Below are positions 33,278 through 39,800 of a stretch of DNA of 64,000 nt, in pieces. Where the stretch lies: contig NZ_OMOJ01000006.1 of assembly GCF_900302505.1 (NCBI RefSeq), positions 62,001 through 126,000 on the forward strand. Reading direction: 5' to 3'. The number at the start of each line of letters is the position of its first letter. The first letter of the stretch is position 1. A program made the translations under genes and the position numbers. Origin of the DNA: Pseudoprimorskyibacter insulae. Its GTDB lineage: Bacteria; Pseudomonadota; Alphaproteobacteria; Rhodobacterales; Rhodobacteraceae. Below the pieces are notes generated by a model, which searched no databases, was not told the origin of the DNA, and was given only the letters and a program-made list of their open reading frames with translations.

Positions 33278-34060
33278 CTATGCAGACAGTTGGGCGAAAT
33301 TCTTGGTCAGCCGCGCGGCTTCTTCCGACAGGCCATAGGGCGGATTGACGATGAACATGCCCGATCCGATCATCCGGTGGCCATCGCGGGCGGGGGGGAA
33401 CCGCACCTCATGTTTCAGCGCATCGGGGAATTCGGCCTGAAGCGCCCGGATCATGGGGCCGTGCGGGCCATCCTTCAGCAGCGGATACCAAAGCGCCAGA
33501 ATTCCGACGTTCCACTTGCGGTCAAGCTGTTGGAAGACCTTCGGGATCAGGTCGTAATCCGTTTTGATCTCATAGCTGGGGTCGACCAGCAGCAGCCCGC
33601 GGCGCGGGGTCGGAGGACAGATGCTTTGCACCATGTCCCAGCCGTCTTGCTGATAGGTGTTGGCCGATTTGATCCGCATCGCCGTGCGTAGGGCCGCATG
33701 TTCCTGCGGGTGCAGTTCGGCCAGATGCAACGTGTCCGTGTCGCGCAGCAGCGCCTTGGCAATCACCGGAGAGCCGGGGTAGGCGTTCGGCCCATGGGCT
33801 TTGCGCACCTCGGCCAAGGCCCGCATATAGGGGTGGCCGGGGGCAAACCATTTTGCCACCTTCGCAATGCCTTGTGCTGCCTCACCGGTCTTGATCGCCT
33901 CATCCGCCGACAGGTCATAAAGCCCGCGCCCGGAGTGGGTCTCGATATAGGACAGCGGTTTGTCCTTGCGCGTCAGATAATCCAACATCCACGCCAAAAG
34001 CGCATGTTTCTGAACATCCGCCAGATTTCCGGCGTGGTAGATATGTTGGTAGGAGAGCAT
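33278..34060 (-). CDS. rlmJ: 23S rRNA (adenine-2030-N6)-methyltransferase
   Basis: A SAM-dependent methyltransferase of 260 residues, formerly called YhiR/ComJ. The N-terminus MLSYQHIYHAGNLADVQKH is diagnostic. The SAM-binding region is YIETHSGRGLYDLS, and the catalytic N6-adenine motif DPSYE lies at the end of strand 4 (GLLLVDPSYEIKTDY). The C-terminal part MIGSGMFIVNPPYGL completes the fold. Confidence 0.93.
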   Translation of the reverse strand: MLSYQHIYHAGNLADVQKHALLAWMLDYLTRKDKPLSYIETHSGRGLYDLSADEAIKTGEAAQGIAKVAKWFAPGHPYMRALAEVRKAHGPNAYPGSPVIAKALLRDTDTLHLAELHPQEHAALRTAMRIKSANTYQQDGWDMVQSICPPTPRRGLLLVDPSYEIKTDYDLIPKVFQQLDRKWNVGILALWYPLLKDGPHGPMIRALQAEFPDALKHEVRFPPARDGHRMIGSGMFIVNPPYGLSEEAARLTKNFAQLSA

Positions 34061-34115
34061 GTGAGAGCATTAAGGCGGCAAATTTCTCGGCGCAATAGCT
34101 CAATCGGTGGGATCG

Positions 34116-34139
34116 GGCGCAAGTTTAAGAACTTGCGCC
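34116..34139. other. perfect 10-bp hairpin upstream of rlmJ
   Basis: GGCGCAAGTT-TAAG-AACTTGCGCC, without a T-tract on either strand. It lies between the small secreted-protein gene and rlmJ and may be a weak terminator or a leader structure. Confidence 0.5.
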
Positions 34140-34161
34140 TAATTGGTGTTGTGTAAGTCGT

Positions 34162-34347
34162 TCAGTGGCAGTGAAGCGGTTGCTTCCCAGCATGGCAGCA
34201 TTGACCCGGAGGCGAGGATTTACGGCAGCCGCCGCCATGGGAAATGGTTTGTTCTTTTGGGTGAACCCCAGTCCATACAGGTGCTGCAAAAGCGGAGCCG
34301 CCTGACGATAAGGCAAAGAAAAGAAACAGGAACGTACGAGGAATCAT
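34162..34347 (-). CDS. small exported Cys/His-rich protein
   Basis: A 61-residue protein with a clear signal peptide (MIPRTFLFLFFALSSGGSAFA, cleavage after AFA). The mature part of about 39 residues ends GGGCRKSSPPGQCCHAG then QPLHCH: four cysteines and several histidines that could bind a metal or form disulfides. The coding signal is supported by the signal peptide, by the pattern of Cys/His at the end, and by the AAAGG 10 nt upstream. A TTAA-N7-TTAA sequence is just upstream. I recall similar short proteins in roseobacters but no assigned function. Confidence 0.62.
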   Translation of the reverse strand: MIPRTFLFLFFALSSGGSAFAAPVWTGVHPKEQTISHGGGCRKSSPPGQCCHAGKQPLHCH

Positions 34348-34366
34348 GGCAGGTGCCTTTAAATGG

Positions 34367-34381
34367 TTAACAATACGTTAA
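34367..34381. promoter_or_regulatory. TTAA-N7-TTAA, CtrA-type site
   Basis: TTAACAATACGTTAA is an exact match to the CtrA full-site consensus and lies 20 bp upstream of the small exported protein gene. One such match per 64 kb is expected by chance, so only its position makes it interesting. Confidence 0.4.
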
Positions 34382-34414
34382 TTTTCTTAGAAATAGAAAA
34401 CCATTACAAGGCGA

Positions 34415-34456
34415 TTAAAAAAATATCGCCGCCCAAATGGTTGTGGGCGGCGATAT
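34415..34456 (-). terminator. pyrG terminator
   Basis: A perfect 12-bp stem ATATCGCCGCCC / GGGCGGCGATAT, followed on the minus strand by TTTTTTTAATC. It ends the pyrG transcript. Confidence 0.88.
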
Positions 34457-34474
34457 AATTTGTTTCGTTTGGTT

Positions 34475-36118
34475 TTATACCAGACGCGAATTGTCCTTGG
34501 CGGCGCGGACGAAGTCTTTGAACAGCGGATGGGGCTGGAACGGTTTGGACTTCAGTTCAGGGTGGAATTGGACGCCGATGAACCACGGGTGGTCCTTCCA
34601 TTCGACGATTTCCGGCAAGCGGCCATCGGGCGACATCCCCGAGAAGCACAGGCCGACCTGTTCCAACTGGTCCTTATAGCTGATGTCCACTTCGTAGCGG
34701 TGGCGGTGGCGTTCGTCGATGGCGGTTGCGCCATAGACTTCGGCCACTTTCGACCCTTCGGCCAGAACCGCGTCATAGGCGCCAAGGCGCATGGTGCCGC
34801 CTTTGTCATCGGCGACCGACCGGTTGACCTTTTCGTTGCCCTGCACCCATTCCTTGAGGTGATAGACGACAGGTTCAAAGCGTTTCTTGCCGGCTTCGTG
34901 GTCAAATTCTTCGGACCCGGCCGCGGTCATGCCTGCCACGTTGCGCGCGGCTTCGATGACGGCCATTTGCATGCCAAGGCAAATGCCAAGGTAAGGGATC
35001 TTGTGTTCGCGGGCGAATTGCGCCGCTTTGATTTTGCCTTCGGTGCCGCGTTCGCCAAACCCGCCGGGCACAAGGATCGCGTGGAAGCCTTGAAGATAGG
35101 GGGTCGGGTCTTCGCGGTCGAAAATCTCGGCATCGACCCATTCCACCTTAACCTTGACCCGGTTGGCCATACCGCCATGGGTCAGGGCCTCGGCGATCGA
35201 CTTATAGGCGTCTTCCAGCTGGGTGTATTTGCCAACGATGGCGACTTTGACTTCGCCTTCGGGGTTGTAGATGCGGTCGGCCACATCTTCCCAACGCTCA
35301 AGGTTCGGCTTGGGGGCCGGGGCGATGCCGAAGGCATCCAGAACCGCCTGATCCAACCCTTCGCGGTGGTAGGCGAGCGGGGCCTCATAGATCGACTTGA
35401 GGTCCTGCGCGGCAATCACCGCATCGGGGCGCACGTTGCAGAACAGCGCCAGCTTGTCGCGTTCTTTTTGCGGGATCGGACCTTCGGAGCGGCAGACCAG
35501 AATATCGGGTGCAATCCCGATGGAGCGCAGTTCCTTGACCGAGTGCTGAGTCGGCTTGGTCTTCAGCTCGCCCGAGGCGGCGATATAGGGCAGCAGCGTC
35601 AGGTGCATGAACACGCACTGGCCGCGCGGTTTGTCCTGGCTGAATTGGCGGATGGCTTCAAAGAAGGGCAGGCCTTCGATGTCGCCCACGGTCCCGCCGA
35701 TTTCGCACAGCATGAAATCAACCTCATCCTCGCCGATCGAGATGAAATCCTTGATCTCATTGGTGACGTGCGGAATCACCTGAATCGTTTTGCCAAGGTA
35801 ATCGCCCCGACGCTCTTTCTCGAGAACGTTGGTGTAGATCCGGCCCGACGAGATCGAGTCTGTCTTGCGGGCGGCCACGCCGGTGAAGCGTTCGTAATGG
35901 CCCAGATCAAGGTCCGTTTCGGCGCCGTCGTCGGTGACGAAAACTTCGCCATGTTCAAACGGGCTCATGGTGCCGGGATCGACGTTTAGATACGGATCCA
36001 GCTTGCGAAGACGCACAGAATACCCGCGCGCCTGCAAAAGCGCACCCAAAGCGGCCGAGGCAAGACCTTTGCCCAGACTTGAAACAACACCGCCGGTGAT
36101 GAAGATAAAGCGTGCCAT
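34475..36118 (-). CDS. pyrG: CTP synthase
   Basis: Makes CTP from UTP with ammonia from glutamine. It has 547 residues. The N-terminal synthetase domain starts [20 protein letters not shown]; the inhibitor/UTP site includes [22 protein letters not shown] (shown in part). The C-terminal GATase domain has [16 protein letters not shown] (nucleophile Cys) and [10 protein letters not shown]. It follows secG on the same strand, an arrangement common in alphaproteobacteria, but has a 230-bp leader of its own. Confidence 0.98.
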   Translation of the reverse strand: MARFIFITGGVVSSLGKGLASAALGALLQARGYSVRLRKLDPYLNVDPGTMSPFEHGEVFVTDDGAETDLDLGHYERFTGVAARKTDSISSGRIYTNVLEKERRGDYLGKTIQVIPHVTNEIKDFISIGEDEVDFMLCEIGGTVGDIEGLPFFEAIRQFSQDKPRGQCVFMHLTLLPYIAASGELKTKPTQHSVKELRSIGIAPDILVCRSEGPIPQKERDKLALFCNVRPDAVIAAQDLKSIYEAPLAYHREGLDQAVLDAFGIAPAPKPNLERWEDVADRIYNPEGEVKVAIVGKYTQLEDAYKSIAEALTHGGMANRVKVKVEWVDAEIFDREDPTPYLQGFHAILVPGGFGERGTEGKIKAAQFAREHKIPYLGICLGMQMAVIEAARNVAGMTAAGSEEFDHEAGKKRFEPVVYHLKEWVQGNEKVNRSVADDKGGTMRLGAYDAVLAEGSKVAEVYGATAIDERHRHRYEVDISYKDQLEQVGLCFSGMSPDGRLPEIVEWKDHPWFIGVQFHPELKSKPFQPHPLFKDFVRAAKDNSRLV

Positions 36119-36295
36119 GTGGCCCGAACCCCGTGATTTATTTCATATTTTTCTGCCCCAGGTCCGAGTCGGATCCATAGCATCACGGGACTTGAGATAT
36201 ACAAGATTCGGTCAACATTGTCCAGATAACCGCAAGATGCTGTTACGGTTCTTATGATCTTGTCTATCGGTAGTGGGTGTTGCGCAACGCACAAC

Positions 36296-36322
36296 AAAAA
36301 CACGCCGGCCCGTTTGGGCCGG
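36296..36322 (-). terminator. secG terminator
   Basis: CCGGCCC-GTTT-GGGCCGG, with GTGTTTTTG on the minus strand after the stem. It lies between secG and pyrG. The rest of that 230-bp gap is AT-richer and presumably holds the pyrG promoter. Confidence 0.8.
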
Positions 36323-36348
36323 GGTGAGTCGTCAGATCTTATAACTGC

Positions 36349-36720
36349 TTAGTCGGCGCGCGGAACCAGCGGCGTGTTTGCGTCCGTGCTCGAAGGTGGC
36401 GGAAGCAGACCGTCCGTTTCAAGCGGTGCCGGTGTGTCCGTCGCAGTTGCATCCACAGCGGGTGCGCCGCCCAGACGATCCAGAACCGAGCTGCCAGCGG
36501 ATTTTTGCGCCGCGACAACGGTCAGACCGATAGAGGTGATGATAAACGCAATGGCCAATACCCAAGTCACCTTGCTGATGGCCGTCAGCGGGGGACGACC
36601 AGCGGCGGCGCCGCCGGGACCACCCATGCCAAGGCCGCCACCTTCGGAGCGCTGAAGCAGCACCACGGCGATCAAACCGAGGGCGAGCAGAAGGTGGACA
36701 ATCAGGATGACGTTTTCCAT
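36349..36720 (-). CDS. secG: protein translocase subunit SecG
   Basis: An accessory subunit of SecYEG. It has 123 residues with two membrane helices (VILIVHLLLALGLIAVVLLQ and TWVLAIAFIITSIGLTVVAA). These are separated by the glycine-rich cytoplasmic loop RSEGGGLGMGGPGGAAAGR, the SecG hallmark. A Pro/Asp/Thr-rich C-terminal tail is typical of the alphaproteobacterial form. The start at 36720 gives the normal N-terminus MENVILIV. Confidence 0.93.
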   Translation of the reverse strand: MENVILIVHLLLALGLIAVVLLQRSEGGGLGMGGPGGAAAGRPPLTAISKVTWVLAIAFIITSIGLTVVAAQKSAGSSVLDRLGGAPAVDATATDTPAPLETDGLLPPPSSTDANTPLVPRAD

Positions 36721-36837
36721 GAGGCGGGCCTGCGTTTGCAACGTTTCGCGCTATGTAGGCGCAAAGGCCTCAGGGTGCAAGCCGTTCATCCGGCCATTGC
36801 ACCATTCACCCGGCGGCAGCGAACGGGGCTGGTCGGG

Positions 36838-36874
36838 CTGTGCGTATTTATAAAAGAGAAGAAGCAGGGGACGG
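36838..36874. repeat. intergenic hairpin repeat, copy 5 (left half only)
   Basis: TGTGCGTATTTATAAAAG then AGAAGAAGCAGGGG. It matches the copy at 30537 and the left arm of the copy at 12927. It lies between secG and the membrane-protein gene at 36887. Confidence 0.65.
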
Positions 36875-36886
36875 CGCGGTTTGGCG

Positions 36887-37282
36887 TCATTCGTCCACAT
36901 CGTCCACGTCTGCCTGACCAGAGAGTTTGCGGCGCACCAAGCTCCAACTCAGGCCGATGCCCAGAACGATGGACAGCGCAAAAATGCCCAGCCACAGCGA
37001 CAGCGTGCGGTTCGTCAGGTCCAGCAGACCGAAATCATACAGCACCCAAAGCAGCGCTCCGACCAAAGCCAGCACCAAGACCATGCCAAAAGGCCCGATG
37101 GAGCGCAGCGTGGCGCGCAGATAAATAATGTACCCAATCAGCAGAAGCAGACCGAAGAGGGCGATCAGCGGCATTTGTGCGGGCCAGTTGCTTATGGACC
37201 AAGCCACATAGTTCAAGGGCGTGGGATTGTAGGTCAGCGCGACCAGCAGGAAGGCAAACAGCCAACGAAGAAAAAAGCTCAT
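36887..37282 (-). CDS. DUF6524-like membrane protein
   Basis: A 131-residue protein with four hydrophobic segments: FFLRWLFAFLLVALTYN, MPLIALFGLLLLIGYIIYL, FGMVLVLALVGALLWVLYDF and LSLWLGIFALSIVLGIGLSW. The N-terminal motif SFFLRWLFAF...TYNPT...NYVAW fits the Rhodobacteraceae family listed as DUF6524. It ends in an acidic tail (DVDDVDE). Function unknown. The start at 37282 is chosen to avoid an unconserved extension. Confidence 0.8.
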   Translation of the reverse strand: MSFFLRWLFAFLLVALTYNPTPLNYVAWSISNWPAQMPLIALFGLLLLIGYIIYLRATLRSIGPFGMVLVLALVGALLWVLYDFGLLDLTNRTLSLWLGIFALSIVLGIGLSWSLVRRKLSGQADVDDVDE

Positions 37283-37351
37283 AGACAGTGTCCTTGGGGC
37301 AAATGCCTGCACAAAGTGGCGGTTTGTGGCAGGGCTGTCTAGGGTTTGCCG

Positions 37352-38005
37352 TTATTGGCCAGCGATGAACAGAGTGATCAGCAGGGCGGTTCCGATAAAG
37401 CTGTGCAGATATCTTAGTAGCCAAGGTGCGCTGGATTTTCGCAGGTAATACTGCGCGAGGGTTTGCAGAAACACCAAGCTAAACATCAGCGATACCGGCG
37501 GGACAGGCCCCCGGATGATTTGCCACGCCAGAAGCGCGATGACGATCAGTGGCCAGACCCATGCATATCGCGCAGAGGCATTCTCGGGCGAGGTATCGAA
37601 CAGCTTTTCGATTTCGACAACGAACGCGGGGGCTTTCTTATTGCGCCGAAGCAGCAGCGCCATCGATCCGCCAAAGATAAGTGTCAGCAAGATCAGGCTG
37701 TACCCGATCGCATCCATCGATGTTTCGGGATCCCACGTCAGCAGCAAGAACAGGGTGGAAAAATGCAGGCCCTGATGAAACGCATAGATCGACCGTCCGA
37801 ACCGGCGCCCGGTCAGGGCCATATGCTGGGCCGGTTGCAGCACGTCTTGCGCCATAAGGCCCAGTGCCACGGCAAAGCCGACTCGTTGCCAGATGAGGTC
37901 CGTTTGGCCGCGCAAGACATAGGAAAAAAGCAGTACAAGCGCCCCGCCCATAACGGCATAGATATACGGGCCAAGGTGCATAAATGCGGTGCGATCGATG
38001 CGCAT
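37352..38005 (-). CDS. polytopic membrane protein, unknown
   Basis: A 217-residue protein with about seven hydrophobic segments (for example YIYAVMGGALVLLFSYVL, IGYSLILLTLIFGGSMALLL and VWPLIVIALLAWQII). A loop of about 35 residues between helices 4 and 5 includes FVVEIEKLFDTSPENAS. I recognise no family. The histidine pairs (QPAQHMALTG, FHQGLHF) might suggest cofactor or metal binding but prove nothing. It lies 69 bp upstream of the DUF6524-like gene on the same strand, possibly in one operon, and divergent from purA. Confidence 0.7.
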   Translation of the reverse strand: MRIDRTAFMHLGPYIYAVMGGALVLLFSYVLRGQTDLIWQRVGFAVALGLMAQDVLQPAQHMALTGRRFGRSIYAFHQGLHFSTLFLLLTWDPETSMDAIGYSLILLTLIFGGSMALLLRRNKKAPAFVVEIEKLFDTSPENASARYAWVWPLIVIALLAWQIIRGPVPPVSLMFSLVFLQTLAQYYLRKSSAPWLLRYLHSFIGTALLITLFIAGQ

Positions 38006-38170
38006 GAAATGTTCCGATTTGAAACGAGGCTATCCCCGCGCCTTTCATATCAAGGCGCATAATGGCGGTCAAAGGGGGCTCAGTTGCCGCGCTGGCGCAG
38101 ATTCGGGTTTCACACTTCGCAGACCGGGGCTATACGAGCGCGGGTTTGGCTTTTGCAGAAAGGTCCCAGA

Positions 38171-39466
38171 ATGGCAAACGTGGTTGTGGTCGGCGCTCAG
38201 TGGGGCGACGAAGGAAAAGGTAAAATCGTCGATTGGCTCAGCGAACGCGCTGATGTGATCGCCCGTTTCCAAGGTGGTCACAACGCCGGCCACACGCTGG
38301 TGATCGACGGCAAAGTCTATAAATTGCACGCGCTGCCGTCGGGCGTTGTGCGCGGCGGCAAGCTTTCGGTGATCGGTAACGGCGTGGTTTTGGATCCTTG
38401 GCACCTGATCAAAGAGATCGCCACGATTCGCGCGCAGGGCGTCGAAATCACGCCCGAGACGCTGATGATCGCGGAAAACACCCCGCTGATCCTGCCGATT
38501 CACGGTGAATTGGATCGCGCCCGCGAAGAAGCGGCCAGCGCAGGCACCAAGATTGGCACCACGGGCCGCGGCATTGGCCCGGCCTATGAGGACAAAGTGG
38601 GCCGCCGTTCGGTTCGGGTCGCCGATCTGGCCGATGCTGCCACGCTGGAAGCACGTGTTGATCGGGCCTTGCTGCATCACAACGCGCTGCGCAAAGGTCT
38701 TGGCATTGATCCCGTGGACCGTGACGCGCTGATCGCCCAGTTGCGAGACATCGCGTCCGAGATCCTGCCCTATGCCGCACCGGTCTGGAAGGTTCTGAAC
38801 GAAAAGCGCAAAGCGGGCAAACGCATCCTGTTTGAAGGGGCGCAGGGCGCGCTGCTGGACATCGATTTCGGCACTTATCCGTTTGTGACCTCGTCCAACG
38901 TGATCGCCGGTCAGGCCGCCACTGGTGTTGGCATTGGCCCCGGCGCGATCGACTACGTTCTGGGCATCGTCAAAGCCTACACCACCCGCGTGGGCGAAGG
39001 CCCGTTCCCGTCGGAGCTGTTTGACGCCGATGGTCAGCGTCTGGGTGAACGCGGGCATGAGTTTGGCACCACAACGGGCCGCAAGCGTCGTTGCGGCTGG
39101 TTCGATGCGGCGCTGGTCCGCCAGACCTGCGCAACCTCGGGTGTGAACGGTATTTCGCTGACCAAGTTGGACGTGTTGGACGGGTTCGAAACGATCCGCA
39201 TCTGCACCGGCTATGATCTGGATGGCGAGACGCTGGATTACCTGCCCACGGCTGCCGATCAGCAGGCGCGTTGCAAGCCGATCTACGAAGAAATGCCCGG
39301 CTGGTCGGAATCGACCGAAGGCGCACGGTCGTGGAACGATCTGCCCGGCAACGCGGTGAAATATGTTCGCCGCATCGAAGAGCTGATCGATTGTCCGGTT
39401 GCGCTGCTGTCCACCTCGCCCGAGCGGGACGACACGATTCTGGTCACGGACCCGTTCTCGGACTAA
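38171..39466 (+). CDS. purA: adenylosuccinate synthetase
   Basis: Catalyses the first committed step to AMP (IMP + aspartate + GTP). It has 431 residues. Signatures: [21 protein letters not shown] at the N-terminus (P-loop-like GDEGKGK, shown in part) and [10 protein letters not shown]. The IMP loop is [14 protein letters not shown], and PVYEELPGW-like [13 protein letters not shown] lies near the C-terminus. ATG 38171 is preceded by AAAGG. A frame extension to 38084 is not conserved. Confidence 0.98.
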   Translation: MANVVVVGAQWGDEGKGKIVDWLSERADVIARFQGGHNAGHTLVIDGKVYKLHALPSGVVRGGKLSVIGNGVVLDPWHLIKEIATIRAQGVEITPETLMIAENTPLILPIHGELDRAREEAASAGTKIGTTGRGIGPAYEDKVGRRSVRVADLADAATLEARVDRALLHHNALRKGLGIDPVDRDALIAQLRDIASEILPYAAPVWKVLNEKRKAGKRILFEGAQGALLDIDFGTYPFVTSSNVIAGQAATGVGIGPGAIDYVLGIVKAYTTRVGEGPFPSELFDADGQRLGERGHEFGTTTGRKRRCGWFDAALVRQTCATSGVNGISLTKLDVLDGFETIRICTGYDLDGETLDYLPTAADQQARCKPIYEEMPGWSESTEGARSWNDLPGNAVKYVRRIEELIDCPVALLSTSPERDDTILVTDPFSD

Positions 39467-39509
39467 GTTAAACGGCCTGATACCTGTTTTGACGCGAAGG
39501 ACCTGAACC

Positions 39510-39725
39510 ATGGCGCTGTCTTATAAGGCCCGTCGCCGGCTGTCGCTGCTGATTTTGCTGGTTGGCTTGCCGCTTTATGTTGTGGTGGCAGTGACGATTG
39601 TGAACCTGCTGGGGCGTCCGTCTCTGTTGGTCGAACTGCTGGTCTATATCGTGCTGGGCATTCTTTGGGCGATCCCGTTCAAGAAGGTGTTTCGCGGGAT
39701 TGGTCAGGCCGACCCGGACGCGTAA
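39510..39725 (+). CDS. DUF2842 membrane protein
   Basis: A 71-residue protein with two hydrophobic segments (LSLLILLVGLPLYVVVAVTIVNLL, LLVELLVYIVLGILWAIPF) and a conserved end PFKKVFRGIGQADPD. This is the whole of DUF2842, an alphaproteobacterial family of unknown function. It lies 43 bp after purA and probably shares its transcript, which ends at the terminator at 39751. Confidence 0.85.
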   Translation: MALSYKARRRLSLLILLVGLPLYVVVAVTIVNLLGRPSLLVELLVYIVLGILWAIPFKKVFRGIGQADPDA

Positions 39726-39750
39726 CGCGGCGCGTTGACGTTGGAAATGC

Positions 39751-39788
39751 AAAAGACCGCCTCGGGGGACGAGGCGGTCTTTTCTTTT
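39751..39788. terminator. bidirectional terminator
   Basis: A 14-bp perfect stem AAAAGACCGCCTCG / CGAGGCGGTCTTTT with loop GGGGA and A/T tracts at both ends. It serves the purA unit and the convergent 926-residue acidic protein gene. Confidence 0.93.
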
Positions 39789-39800
39789 GATCTGACAGGT

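Noticed and set aside
34088-34140. tRNA-like stretch AATAGCTCAATCGGTGGGATCG
   Set aside because: It resembles a D-arm, but there is no acceptor stem, anticodon arm or GGTTCGA T-loop; the following hairpin is too long for an anticodon stem.
34460-35989. 509-codon open frame on the plus strand across pyrG
   Set aside because: Shadow of pyrG in the opposite frame; no start signal and no family.
38069-39511. 480-codon open frame on the minus strand across purA
   Set aside because: Shadow of purA; ends in neighbouring genes without a ribosome-binding site.
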